DNA of 64,000 bases, from contig JASANH010001537.1 in NCBI GenBank assembly GCA_030248295.1, positions 806,001 to 870,000 on the forward strand, written 5' to 3'. Position numbers and translations under genes: made by a program. Below are positions 1 through 11,812 of the stretch, in pieces; position 1 is the first letter of the stretch, and every line of letters begins with the position of its first letter. Source of the DNA: Mesodorylaimus sp. YZB2_4. Lineage: Eukaryota > Nematoda > Enoplea > Dorylaimida > Dorylaimidae. Under the pieces are notes generated by a model, which made no database searches, was not told where the DNA came from, and saw nothing but the letters and a program-made list of their open reading frames with translations.

Positions 1-332
1 TTTGCTGTACGTACTTGATAATAATGCTGTAAATCAGTAAAACTGGTTTCGAGGTGCTGGGACCGCATGAAAATGGAACACATGGAAAATGTAAAAAATC
101 CAACATTTGTCTGAGACACGTAAAAAATTGGGAAAAATCATTTCAGCTCTTTGCATATGAGCCCTGCCATGGAGTTGGCCCTGCCCGTCTGTGCCCACGG
201 CCACGGATGGCTATGAAAGGATTGGGCTCACGATAAGGATACTGTCTGGGTTGTTCGACTTAGTGGCTAGGAGTGTATAATCGACCACTAGGTGCCGATT
301 GAGACAGTTAAAAATGCTAGTTTATGTTTTAG

Positions 333-3300
333 CTCGAGCGGAGGAAGATCGACATCGTGCAGTTCGAGAGTATCAGAAAGAAGCTAAGCAATTGCATCAA
401 GAATTGCAAGAAAAAACAAAGCGATTTAATGAATTAAAAACGGAATTCGAACAGCTTAAAAAAGTAAATTTCATCAAAAAGAAATCATCAGAAATTTTAG
501 TCCCGAGCGGGAGTCGAAACTGGTGCTACTTGAGTGTATTTTGTCACTTCCTAGCCTATTCGGATGTTTTAGGAAAAAGTAACGGAAATCGAAGAAGTAA
601 AAGAGCGTTGCGAAGAAGAGTTGCATCAGTTGGAGGAGCAGTTGAATGCGCGCATGCGACAGCGTTTGGAAGATATGGAGAAGAAGCATAGGGAAGAATT
701 GGATGGCCTCAGCACCGAGTGGACGGTCGAGAGACGGGTATGTGTTAAGAATTTTTTGTTCTGGGCCTTGGGGTAAAGCTGATTTGTAATTAAAGCCTTG
801 GTTTTGTTGGGTTTGTGTTTTTCTGTTAGCCGTGTAGGAAACGGGTTCTATTCTCTCTGGTATGGGATGATCTATGGCAGGAGAAGGTTATTTGGTGTTA
901 TGATTTGGGTAGCCTTGGGTTTCAGTACTTATGGGCGTTGTCTACTGAAGATACCCGTACATAGTCTCATGCTAGTGACGGTGGTGAGTGACCACCGTAA
1001 TTGGGTGTCTGTAAATTGCACGGCTAATAGGGAAACAGAGTTTAGCAGGGGTTGACTCCTCAAGATTATTTCCGAGGCTGGGAACGCGAGGGGTTGAGGA
1101 GGTGAAATAAGTTGGGTATGATATGCGTGCGACCTTAAATCACAGTCACAGTCAAATATTTTTGGCCGAATGTTGTCTAATTTTTACTTTATACACATGT
1201 GTTCTCATTCGCAGTACTCGGATTTATGTTCTCCAGTGGAACGGTATTTGGTTGTTGAACTATTTTTGTTTAATTTTATGTAATTTTTCTTTCCCTCTTT
1301 CTACTTTCAGTCCGTGCCTTCTGCTGCTGTGCAATCGTCTTCGTCTCAGACGCCCGCTTCGTCCGAGGCTCGATCGGTGTCGCCCGTTCCTGCACCTAAT
1401 GCCGGGGTACTGCAGTTTTTATGGTTTCTTTCGGTTCTGCACTTTTTTTGTTGGTTTTATGAAATTTAAAAGGTGGATTTTTGTTTTTTAGCAATTGGAA
1501 CTTCAAGCTCAGATAGCGCAAGGCGATGTTCGACAAGAATCACCCATGTATTTGAAACAGAGGGTTAAACAATTGGAGGCACAAATCGAGGCGATGAAGG
1601 AAAAACAGAGGTGAGTGTCGAGAAGGGGTGCGACATTGGCTGGTCGTAAGGGGATCGATTTTAGGAAAGAATTAGAAATGCTAGTCAAAGGTGCCATAAG
1701 TCCCGCGGCAGCTGATGGTGCGTCGGCGGCTGTAGATTCTGGCAATTCGCACGCGTCCGGAAGACATCAGGTGAGTGTACTGTATTTTCCCTTTTAGGCC
1801 CTTCACTTTGCGTGCTACACGTGCGTACCGTACAAAAGCTAGGTGGACATGTAGCCCAGCATCGAGCGACCCGGGTGTGAGGTCACCAAACCGACCCGAC
1901 CCGACCCCGGGTCTGGATCGGCCCGACCCGATCCGACCGACCCGACCCGATCCACCCGACCCAACGTTATATTGCGCCCACGCATTTGTTTTCTGGCATG
2001 ATGCATTGTTTCTTCAATCGATAACCATCGATAACAGACACCCGCAGCCAGGAAGAAATGGCTGACGGATTTCGAACAAAAACGGAGAATGGGAGGAGGA
2101 GGAGAACTTTAGAACTAAGTTAACGTGCTCGTCCCTTGCCTCATGCTGTCTGAGGCGACAGCGTAGAATTTCACAAATTTTTACTGTCCAACTGCACTTG
2201 CAATATCCCGTTTCGCTTCTAGACTTGACTTCTTAGAGTGGAAGGTGGCCGGTATTAGGACAGCTTTTTAAATGTTTTTGGGCTGGGCCCCCACCACCCC
2301 AATTTCCTATGGGTTTTGCCAGTTGCCAGACAGCAGTCATGATGACGGGTGCGGCAGTGTGTGAGGCGATCAACTCTCATGACAGGCTCCCTCTGACGGC
2401 CTCACTTGGAGCTGCTCCGCTGGAGCATCACCGCCGAGGGCATCCTGCGCCAGAATCGGCGTTTCTGGATGATAGAGGGCAAGAACGGAGGGCCCGACTG
2501 GCAATTAGGACCAGATTTCTCAATCGAGGGCACCACTTCCACCCTCTAATTGAATTCCTGGTGAATCGCCCACAGCCAGTTCTTTGAGAACGGGTTTCCA
2601 AACTGACGTCTTCAGCCAGAATAGAACTGATGTGTTTCAGTCAGGGTTGCCCCCATCAACCTCTCACAAGCCAAATGAGCCGCGCTCCTATGTGGACAGA
2701 AGGTGGGTGGGGTCGAAACTTGCAAAAAAAACGTCGATGTCATGCATGGGCGGCCAGTCCAGTGGGTTGAAGTGTCGATCCTGGCTGCCTGCATGAAGAC
2801 ATGACTGGACGCCAGAGAAAAAATTTTGGCGGGAATTCAAAATTCCGATCCGGCCGACCCACAGCTTGGGTCGGTTCCCCCAAACCGATCCGGGTCGGTT
2901 CGGCCGGGTCGGTAGGTCGGTCGATGCTGGCATGCAGCATGGTTAAGGTGGGCGAACTAGATGACTCTGCTGCCTCACGTGTGCAGTGAGTGTGAAAGTG
3001 AATTATAATGGAACCTGAATGGTTCGCTGGTGGTGATTGGCGTCCTTTTACAGCGTATGGCCAGCATATCACTCGATCCGCTTGGTGGCAATGTCCTGTT
3101 TGCCGAGCCGACGGAGGCCGAGGTAAGTTGTGATTTTGAGCTGGTAACTTTTGATGAAAGTGTTTTGCTTTTAGTACCTTCGTAATATATTATTCCGTTA
3201 TATGACTGAGAGGGAGTCGTTGGGCAAAGAGTCGGTGGTGAGTACTGTTCGAATGTTGGCGGAAATGTGATGGGAAAATATAACTGTCTTCAGACTCTGG

Positions 3301-3392
3301 CCAAGGCGATAGCAGCTGTGCTGAAATTCAGTAACGACCAAACTCACACTGTCGTAGCCAAGGAAGAAGCGCGCGCAGCGTCCAGCTGGTAA
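333..3392 (+). CDS. GCC1: GRIP-domain golgin, GCC1/GCC88-like (3' part)
   Basis: Golgins of this type are coiled-coil tethers bound to the trans-Golgi by a C-terminal GRIP domain that binds Arl1-GTP. Exons I can support are 333-463, 573-737, 1311-1406, 1492-1610, 1665-1770, 3054-3122, 3175-3237 and 3294-3392, all with GT-AG borders and compatible phases. The first two exons and 1492-1610 encode Glu/Lys/Gln-rich heptad coiled coil; 1311-1406 is a Ser/Pro/Ala-rich linker. The last two exons give the GRIP domain, starting YLRNILFRYM, then a VLKFSNDQ segment, and ending in Trp before TAA. The LG spacing (ESLGKES) and short Trp-ending tail resemble GCC88 more than GCC185 or golgin-97. The 5' end is missing; bases 1-332 hold no exon I can support. 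The 1283-base intron 1771-3053 carries repeats. Assignment to GCC1 rather than another GRIP golgin is inference. Confidence 0.72.
1858..2945. repeat. Intron repeat with inverted CGACCC-rich arms
   Basis: The large golgin intron has a left arm (about 1858-1965) of reiterated CGACCC/CGATCC units. A right arm (about 2848-2940) carries the same units on the other strand. The outer ends of both arms share AGCATCGA followed by GACC units. This looks like a non-autonomous element with long inverted arms, or a foldback repeat. No transposase is visible between the arms, and target duplications were not found. Confidence 0.45.
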
Positions 3393-4721
3393 TCACGACG
3401 TGTGTGCCTGGTCGTTCGTAGTTGGATACTGCACGCTTGCTTGGGCAAGTTCTGGTAGGCTAACGTTACCTTGCTTGCTCGAGTTGTGAATTGTGCACAG
3501 TGACTGACTGCTTGAATTGCATGTGTGCTGAAGTTGTAGAGGAGGGAGTGTTGAGAAAGGAAGTGCTGGATTTTGTTTTAGGTTGTACTAAATGGACCGT
3601 CCTGATAATTGGTCACTTGTGATAAATGGTACCTTTCGGCTGGATTTTGGTGGAAATGGTTTGTGGTATTTATTGGAGAATAATTTATGCGTTGTGCACA
3701 GCATGGCTGTCTTCCTTTATGGATGTTTGCGTAACCTATTTTGTGCCTTTTTTAATTAATAATCCCGGATTTTGATATGATTGATAAGCAATTATAAACC
3801 TCGGCGCCCCCAATTTTTGTTTTTGCTTATTGATATTGTACGGTGGGAACAGAACTGGTCTTATCTGACACTTGGTACACACCAGAAATGTGCCAGTGCT
3901 CTGTTCCATCCCAAAGCGGTTTCAGTTTCACTCGCATCTCGCACATCAGACTATTTTAAGATTGCCCTCTTGCGGGTTTTCAGATCGCGCATTAAAATAG
4001 CAGACAGCAGAGAGTGGATACGAGGATATGACTGGGAAAGCATGACGCCATGTTGGGTGGCGTAACCGACGATGAGGGGTGATATGCGCTGATTGAGAGT
4101 TTGCGTGTCCATGTTCATCACCACAAGCAGGTATGGGTAAGGCGCACGAGGGTGAAAAGACACGACCGCTAGCAGAGATGAGTTTCTTGCTTCCAGTTCT
4201 CACATTTTTTGTTTCAGCTGAGAAAGATCAGGGTTTTGGACTGATGCCCGTTTTGCCTCAATCACTCACTGATGCCTGCGGGCCAGCACTCACGGCAGGC
4301 CTTCTAAGCAGGGCTGTGGAGGGATCAGCGCACACAGCAGCGTCCTGTGGCTCATAGGGAGGTGCTCCCTCCGTATGGACATCCTGGACTGGACGCCGAT
4401 TTCCTCGTACAATGGGGCGGCACTGTCAGAGTGTCTCCTCGTTTGGCTTCCGTCTCTCCACTCGGAGCACCTCTAGGGTACCGGGTGAGTGACCCACGGC
4501 CTGGCGGTCAAGGTCAGCCCGCAAACCACTTGCATCACTGGGGATCGAGCTCACGATCAGCGGATCGCTATCAAGCAATACTCACGAGAATGATCAGGTG
4601 CATTTGCAGGGATACAATCAAACTTCGGCTGCAGCAGGACGGTGCTTGTGTGTGTGTGCGCCCTGAGCAGTTTTATGCTGGTTCACTGTTGCTTCTGGCA
4701 AATGAAGGCTGCACCATACAG
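3393..4721. other. Gene-poor region downstream of golgin
   Basis: After the golgin stop there is an AT-rich 3' flank, then mixed sequence with only short ORFs. A stretch near 4325-4490 could be read as a short exon ending in a good donor (GTGAGTGACC at about 4484), but it has no partner exon or recognisable domain. The only repeat I can name here is the SINE-like segment at 4090-4180. Confidence 0.4.
4090..4180 (-). repeat. Partial tRNA-derived SINE-like element
   Basis: On the minus strand this segment repeats the body of the elements at 16335-16435 and 62107-62235. Shared pieces are a CACCCTCG-GTGCGC block and a following GTGGTGATGAACATG-like stretch. The tRNA-like head is not visible in this copy. 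Confidence 0.3.
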
Positions 4722-5500
4722 GCGAGCAAATCCAAGATCGCAAATAAAAAGATCGCATTAGCAAAAAGGTCGCATGGTAGGGAAGGTCGCAAGCCATAAA
4801 ACCTATGACGACTGTGACAGCGCATTTATACTTGTGCTTGTACATTGAGCTGTTGAGTCAGGCTGTAACCACTTCAGCTGCATCTTTTTGATAGTTGGTT
4901 TGTGATTCTCTGCAAGACGCCTTTGGAATTTGCAAAAAGTCAGAAAGGTAAAGATCGTGAACAGCATCAAAGATCGAGCATCAGGAGCTCAGGAATCGAC
5001 TGATCAGATTATTGGCGCAGTGACGGGTGGGTTGCCAGCTGCTGTGCAAGGTCAGCTTCCATGCATGGAACGTACAAAGTAGAGAACACGACGAGGAGTA
5101 CTCGGCGATGTGCTTCCAAATCCTCGATCGCTGGAAGACTTGATCATTCCTCCGGAATTTCAACGAAGCGAAGGTAGCCAACAGTTGTTATTTCGTGACA
5201 GCGGCGAAGGTCCAAACCGGATTTCGATTTCTTCTATGGGCAGGAATTTGCAATTGCTATCGCACAGCCGTGACTGGTATGCAGGTCATAGAGATATCAT
5301 CGATTATTTGCGAGGTGTCGCTCATAATTACAACTTTTAAAATTTGCTTTTTAAATGAAACACTTTATGCTACGTGCTCATTATAATACACCATATATGT
5401 AAAATGGAAAAAGATTTTCTTGTCGTGACGATACAGGTGCGATCTTTTGTCGTGCGATGTTTTTGCCCTTGCGACCTTTTTACTGCGATCTTTTTGACGT
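4722..5500. mobile_element. Non-autonomous MULE-like element with inverted arms
   Basis: The left arm (about 4730-4795) has several AAGATCGCA/AAGGTCGCA units separated by A-runs. The right arm (about 5435-5500) carries the same units inverted. Between them lies a fragment of MULE transposase coding sequence (5101-5290). Long terminal inverted repeats are usual for Mutator-like elements. Linking these arms to the MULE family is inference from the enclosed fragment. Exact ends and the 8-11-base target duplication expected for MULEs were not identified. Confidence 0.45.
5101..5290 (+). pseudogene. MULE transposase N-terminal fragment
   Basis: The open frame beginning near 5110 reads PNPRSLEDLIIP, then a FRDSGEGPNRI segment and SHSRDWYA. 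This is the stretch just before the catalytic DGTFK region in animal MULE transposases of the FLYWCH-associated type. The match stops at WYA and unrelated sequence follows, so the catalytic domain is absent. The adjacent catalytic part (IDGTCKACP) is seen in a separate copy at about 9080, so this is a truncated relic of the same family. Confidence 0.55.
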
Positions 5501-5734
5501 GCCACGACGGAGAGCACACTGTAGACATGCTCTGGTCGAGCTGTAGTCCTTAGATTTGACCATCTGCATGAGCCAAAATCATTTCGCATTGTCTGTTCAT
5601 GTATCGCTTGCTGTATCTGTGGCTATAAAGGAGCCACTATATTCCAGATGTTTATCTGGATCAGTGAAATCTGAATCTGGACCATTTGATAGGTTGATAG
5701 GTAGCAAGCCTGACAAAGAACATGTAACCTGCTG

Positions 5735-5900
5735 GTGGGTCACGGCGAGTGGGATAGAACTATTAATCTCCACTGGCTGGGAGATGTCAGCCCCCCCCCG
5801 GTTGATGTTTCAGCCGCAGGCAGGTATAGTCGCAAGATTTCCTTACTCGAGTCGGAGTTTTTGCCCCACATTTCCTCCTCCACACGCTGATCAACGGTTG
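5735..5900 (+). repeat. Interspersed hairpin repeat (family R1), copy 1
   Basis: This is one of five copies in the window of a roughly 170-base repeat. Shared order: GGCGAGTGGGA, a CTCCCCTGGCTGGGA block, a TCAACC...GGTTGA hairpin, a GCCG-AGGTATAGTCGCAAG block, then AGTCGGAGTTTTTG. In this copy the first arm of the TCAACC hairpin is replaced by a C-run. Confidence 0.6.
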
Positions 5901-7764
5901 CACACTTTACTCTCTGCTTGATTTTATCGCGCCAAGAGTTTTTCAAGCTACTTTTTCTTCAGCTTTGATGAGGTAACTGGCAGGGGAAAATGCGGGTAGA
6001 GTGCCTCGCCACTTAATCTTTACTGGTTCCGCCCTTGCTCCACAATCCTTTCTGCAATCTTCTATTGCGCACCATGTCGCCAAATTAGAAGAGTGTGGAA
6101 CACGGGATCGAAATCGATGTCAGTCAGGCACACCCTCGTCGTAGGTACAAGGGGATATGAGATTCTAGTACGACCCTTTGCTCGCCTGCTGTGGGTGACT
6201 TCAATTTGGGCGTGATTCAATCAAGGCTCGTTTAGTGAATTACATGTTTGTAGACCTCGCTCTCCCCTGCGCTAAGAGCTATAGTTTGCAAAGGAGACTT
6301 CCATATTCGGAGGGACAGACGAGGAGCCGGACGATGTTTGCTCGGCGGGTGTCCATGATAATGAGGTCACGTGACCTGGCTATGATGTTGGCTAGATTGA
6401 GTCCAATTTAATAGGGCTCTAGGTCGCTCTCACTAACACACTCGGATTAGCCGTGAGCCTGAACATTAGCTATCGCTTATCAACAGTCCTAGCCTTAAAT
6501 TTATGCGAAGAAATCTTCATATTTGCACGTTTCCATTTCTTTTCTGCTTTCATCTTATTTTCGTGACACGAATGGGATCAAAGTGTCGTGGACCATGTCG
6601 AGGGCGAGTCTACCTACGTAGTCTAGTAGTTGAGGTGTGCAATCAATTCTAACTCGCCCTCACAGCTACGCCCTTTTCTGTGGCTCAAAATGATCCTATA
6701 GTCCTCGAACAAATCCTCTCGCGTCACTGTGACTCGACCTCCCCTTCCCCTCCGAGTTCATTACGTCTACGCCCGCACAGTGGGTGTTCTAAGGGCTTGC
6801 TGCTGGCATCAAGTAAGAGATTGAGTTGATTTGTTGTGATGACATGGTTTTATAGCTGTCACCACCATGACGATCTTGGTCATTATCCAAGCTTGCCTGA
6901 CACAAATACGACTTTGTGATCCTTCTGTGCTGTGCTGTGCTCCTGTGTTTATTTTGTCAGATAACCATCACTGCATGATAGCTGTAAGGCACAGGTAGAT
7001 TGATAGTGGTATATGGAAGTGATACGTGATCATGAGAACTGTATGATAATGATAAGATAATGATCGTTATTCCAATGCTAGTATATTTCTAATTCTGATC
7101 ACTGATTACTGGTCGGTCACAAATCATATCATTCCAATATTGATCAGTTGATCATTGCAGTCGACCAATAAATTATTGAACAATTTGGTTGCACTACTTC
7201 ACATGGCTTTTTATGAATAACATTATGACCAATGATGTAGCCCGAATATACTTCAGGGTTTCACAAACCCTGAAGCTGCGCATTAGGTTATAGGAAGCCT
7301 CTATTTAGAACTATATGTTACGTACCCAATGCGGAAATGCGCACGATGCAAGACTTTTACATACGGCTGAGGCTTTTTAAAAGATGACTTCAAGGTGGAC
7401 TTCAATCTATAAACAATGGCAGAACGGCACGTAACTGCCATGGACAGTAAAAGTTAGTTTCAGACAGTTGGTAACCTGCAGACAGCAAGCGCGACTTCCA
7501 CCAGTCTGCAGACAGCAGATCTACTCCACAGAATTCATATTCTTTTGTAGGTACATCTACGAGATAACAAAAATTACAAACCCTACCAAGAAAATCATTT
7601 TATCCATCAAAAGCAAATCGAGTCATCACGGGTTAGTTGTGCAGCCGCAAGCTTTGTGACTGATCAATTCGGTAGTACCATTCGCGACGTAACTCTCTGA
7701 GGGGCTGTCCTAGAAAGATGAAACTAATGCAAAGACATAGTCTACCATCAGCCAATCTCTGATT
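5901..7764. other. No gene seen
   Basis: AT-rich sequence with no ORF of note, no splice-compatible exon chain and no recognisable RNA gene. Short self-complementary GATCA/TGATC words are frequent around 7000-7160. Confidence 0.4.
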
Positions 7765-7875
7765 CAGGAAAACATTATCCTGGAGGTGGGAGTAGAGTTC
7801 TACATTATCTTATTTCATGCAACTGACCTCAAAAGATAAGAACAGGTATCAAGCTATTGCCCGAACTCCAAATTC
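7765..7875 (-). pseudogene. Decayed copy of a PDGF/VEGF-like terminal exon region
   Basis: About 100 bases here match 10390-10485, including the block TACCTGTTC(AC)TTATCTTTTGAGGTCAGTTG on the minus strand. In the copy at 10433-10501 that block is the last coding exon of PDGF/VEGF-like locus 1. Here the reading frame is broken and no first-half knot exon is recognisable upstream. The two copies lie on either side of the MULE relic at 8.4-10.0 kb. Confidence 0.45.
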
Positions 7876-8396
7876 TTATTGGGGCTGAGACTGCTTGGAA
7901 AGTACTTGGTCAAAGTTACTTTGAACTTGAATAAGAATAGGCAGAAGCTGCCCCAAACGCCAACCCACCAAGAATGTACACAACTCGCCCAGGTTTAAAC
8001 TGAGTATTCGTATTTTTTAAGTGAAGTCAGCAGATGGTGGATATTTACAGAAAACTATCCTAACTTAAAACTTGCAGTTATAGGGGTTGAGTCCCTCATG
8101 ATCGGACTGTGCTCCTGAGAAGGATGTGACGGGTGTCAATACGAATCGAGGTAGACTACTGTTCTCTAAGTCTCAGCTATTAGGCCACTGCTATATCTTA
8201 CTGACAAACAGGTTCTATCTGCGGGTCTGAGGCAAGAGCGCGCACGCGTTGTCCCGACTATGAGGTCATCCCCTAAGGTAATCGCTGCCAAGAGCGCGCA
8301 CGGGTCATTTAGGAAGAATTTTTTCTTTTTTGCCATTGCGTGGAAAAGAGGAGAAAGTGGCCAGAATAAAAAATTATTCCCCCAAAAATGCAAAAT

Positions 8397-9960
8397 TTTG
8401 GCGCGACTGAGAAGATCCTCAGCGAGCACTTAAATAAATCGCTTATTCGATGGAAACTTCAAAATGACGCAAATCCCTTTTTTTATTTCGTCAGCAAAAT
8501 CCACCAGCAGAACACAGCGGAAGTTGGAAATCACGTTGGGTATGTTTATCATGCGAAAGCGCTAAAAGACGGAGCGGCGCCCTTGGACCATGCTGCCGCT
8601 TACACGTCAGGCATGAGGGAGCGAACGAAACGATAATGACAGATCCAGAACAGGGTCACAATCCAATTGTAATCCAAATATGGTTGGTGAGGTCGAGTCC
8701 AGACACTTGAAACGCGAAGCTTGCAAGGAAGTTCAAAGAGGCAGGAAACGCCCTCTCCAAGCTTATTCAGAGGCTGCAGAAGAAATTACGAAGCGGTTTC
8801 ATGGTATGGAGCAAGTATTGTTAGAACAAAATTTCCCGACGTATGATCACGTGAAACGTACTCTTTATCGCCGAGCCGAACAGAGCCAAGTCCAAGTCGA
8901 AAATCCCGCCATTTGCGAGTCGAATATCAGCGGACAACGTGGGGTAGATATGCAGTGCCTGACAGCCCATTTTGGAGCGACCGTTGGCTATTGTACGCGT
9001 CACCAGATCCAGATCCAGATCCTGATTTTCGCCAGCGATTTGGATCTGAGATCATTGAGCGAGTGACATACGTGGGTCATTGATGGTACTTGCAAAGCCT
9101 GCCCTAAGCCCGATTTAGTTCAGGTTTATACCATCCATGGATTCGGTCGGTTTCGAAACGAAGCAGTTCCATGCGTCACTGCATTGGTTTCTGGTAAGTC
9201 GCAAGACCACTGTGAAGCACTGTTTCGCCAGATATGCGATCGCATATTTCGTCAAATGGGTAACTTTGGCGCCGTTCAGAGAATTTTGGTCGATTTCGAA
9301 CTGTCAGCCCACAATGCTTTACGAGTCATATTTCCCAACGTTGTTATTTCTGGGTGTCTATTTCATTTCGGCCAAGCGCTTTTACGGAAAATGCACAGCA
9401 AAGGGCTGCGGGGAAAATATCTGACGAACGTTGAAAATCAGCCCGAACATCTAGTCAAAGCGTGGTTTGGAAGAGTCAAAGCTTAGCTTTACTGCCATTG
9501 ATACTGGTTAGTTTGGGTTGGCAGGTCCTCGAATTCGACTTGGAGCAGACTGTTCTGCCCGCAGTTATTGATCGGGAAGATACTGGTCCATTGCGTAATT
9601 TTGCCGCCTATTTCTGGAAGACTTGGATCAATGGTATCAATTTCGACAATCCGTTTAGAATCACTTCCAAAATGACGGGCCAAGGACGACTAATCATGCG
9701 GAAGGGTACCACTCAACAGTCAACCGCAACTCAGTTCCAGAGATGCATATGGCACCGCAATTTTTTCCTGCCATGCAGCAGGAACATAACCGGGTTCAGC
9801 CGCATAAGGAAGCTGTATGAAAATTTGCGACACCGAAGAGCTCGAAACCCTCTGTATGAGGGACTGTATCAACAAAACAAAACCGAAAAAATTATTTTCA
9901 CAAACGGGACGAACCATTTGTGGCAAAAAATTTTGATGCTGACGTTTTATTTCATTTGAA
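8397..9960 (+). pseudogene. Mutator-like (MULE) transposase, broken
   Basis: MULE transposases cut and paste DNA using a DDE catalytic core and often have an N-terminal zinc-binding FLYWCH region. A possible N-terminal part lies in the short ORF 8397-8636. ORF 8680-9066 carries YDHVKRTLYRR and QILIFASDLDLRSLSE, then a stop. Catalytic sequence follows: IDGTCKACPKP, YTIHGFG, ILVDFELSAHNA (the second Asp of the core) and SGCLFHFGQAL. The frame then shifts near 9480. YFWKTWINGINFDNPF reads in one frame and NHAEGYHSTVNRN in another near 9690-9740. At least one stop and two frameshifts make it inactive. It may mobilise or have mobilised the inverted-arm elements in this window; that is inference. 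Confidence 0.72.
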
Positions 9961-10432
9961 TCGAGGTGCTTACGAATTTTTAGTTGATTCTATACGTCAC
10001 TACTTGTGTTCAGCGTCATCGCATTGGCGACAAAATTACTGTACAGTAATATGGGAATGGTTGTAATTTGACAAATTTATCATATGTTGCGATAATAAAA
10101 AGATCTTTTAAGACATATGAGCGTACTAACGATAAGATAGGCCCTAACTAACGATAAGAATGACTCGCGGAATGCGTATCACAGGGACAGATGTTGCAAC
10201 ACAGGATTCGGATACAGCAAGGTTTCTCTCAGTGATTAGATCTCTCGTGAACGGGCGTAGAAAATAGTGGCCACCAACCAGAAATATTGACAATTTACCG
10301 GTCTTTGGTTACTGCAGTAGAGTCGAGAGTGGCTACTCTGATAAGTTTTATGCAGAGAGCGTAAGCTCCCCGCGGCCTCGCCAACCAACGGTAAACTTAG
10401 GGAGACACCATCCTGGGGGTGGGGGTAGCGTG

Positions 10433-11812
10433 TTACATATACTCGTATTTCAAACAACTGACCTCAAAAGATAAGTGAACAGGTATCGACCATATTTCGA
10501 ACTAAAATGGAAAATAAACTGTTACGAAACCATTGTATCAATGGCATGTTCTTACTTCGACCCTCACTCTTTCCACTTCGAGAGGTTGACAGCTGGTATT
10601 GATGCCGCACTTGCCATTGCACTGGGGCACATTGACGCATCCTGGTATATAAACTATTTGAGAATGCGAAATGACTCCAGGCGTTTCAACCCTTTGGGGC
10701 CCTACGCGGACGCAGACACTGACTGTCTGGCACATGTTTGTCTTATCAACAATTGTCGTAGTGACATCATCTGTTCTTGGAAAAACTGTTGACGTATCTA
10801 AAAAGGACGGCATACTGTAGCTAGTTTATGCATAGTACTTTTTCAAGATGGATGGAATTACATAGAGCAGATTTTTCTCCAGGCTCTTCGTATACGGAGT
10901 GAAGTGATGGAAGTAAATGCACTGTAAGTCATGGAATGGACCGTGCCCCACAACAGGCTTTCCCACTGGCAAGAAAACGGAGTAGCATGCTGAAGAGAGC
11001 AACGCAGAGAGTAGTCCCGCAATAATTATCTCTACTCCTTCATGACGCTCAGTTCGACGGATTCTGCCAGTTTTTCTGAAGGCTTTTGCACATGAGCTTG
11101 GATTTTATCCCTCAGTCGCTAAAAACTGCTGGCATGCTACCCTCACTGCCGCTAGGGCCTGCGAAGGGCATTTTGGTACCTGGGATCAACATGGGCCCAC
11201 CCTGCTCCCATGCTGCAGGGTAGTTAAAAGCGGGTGGTGTTTCACCCGCTGAAGCGAGATCGATAAAACTGTGGACAGAAGAGATTTCCGCCAAGTGCAC
11301 TACGACATAAGAGTTAATAGTGCAGTAAGGAAGTGTGGTATTCAAAATGAGGGAACGGAACATATTATGAGCTTCAGCCCGCGGCGATAAGGAAACTGCT
11401 AAAAACGATCAATTAAAAGGATTTATTTTGTGAGGAGTCGATTTCAACGAGATCGATAGTCTTTTTCAACAAGTAGTCTCGCAAATCGCGGCCGTATGAG
11501 TCCGGATGGAGGGACCAGCGCCATGCCGAAACCCAAGGGCAGCCAACCAACGATAAGTCCTCCAAACCGCCTAGACAGGTATGATGCACCCAGACGCAGA
11601 AACTTCTTCTGGTCTACAGTTTTGTCTACTTCGCTCCAGAGGGGAACACCACCACCTGACCAATGGTGGGCCAGAATGTATTTCCCAAGATTCCGACCTG
11701 ACCCTGCCTCACCTGCAGAACTATTTGTATCTGATGCGACGAAGATGACGACGTCACACATCCAAACGGCAACAAGGCACCAGGAGTAAATTTTCAGAAC
11801 CGACGGCTTCAT
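10433..11812 (-). CDS. PDGF/VEGF-like cystine-knot protein, locus 1
   Basis: Three exons, read on the minus strand: 11812-11713 (signal peptide), 10797-10556 (knot first half) and 10501-10433. Phases 1 and 0 match those of locus 2. The start ATG gives a hydrophobic segment CLVAVWMCDVVIFVA, consistent with a secreted protein. Exon 2 has CVNVPQCNGKC, then CQPLEVERVRV, aligning with the PxCV...RCxGC...CxP core of PDGF/VEGF proteins. Exon 3 starts FEIWSIPV like its paralogues but stops after 22 codons, without the C-x-C pair that completes the knot. Either a further exon is missed or the copy is degenerate. Intron 1 (10798-11712) is 915 bases. The predicted length is 135 residues. The ligand class is inferred from the cysteine pattern only. 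Confidence 0.62.

Noticed and set aside
2309..2587. ORF in the golgin intron, with a W/R-rich alternative frame
   Set aside because: Different frames look equally coding-like, no domain is recognisable, and it lies between inverted repeat arms.
10860..11110. Minus-strand hydrophobic stretch (IIIAGLLSALLSSACY) as signal peptide of locus 1
   Set aside because: No usable ATG in frame and no phase-1 donor. The exon at 11713-11812 has both an ATG and the correct phase.
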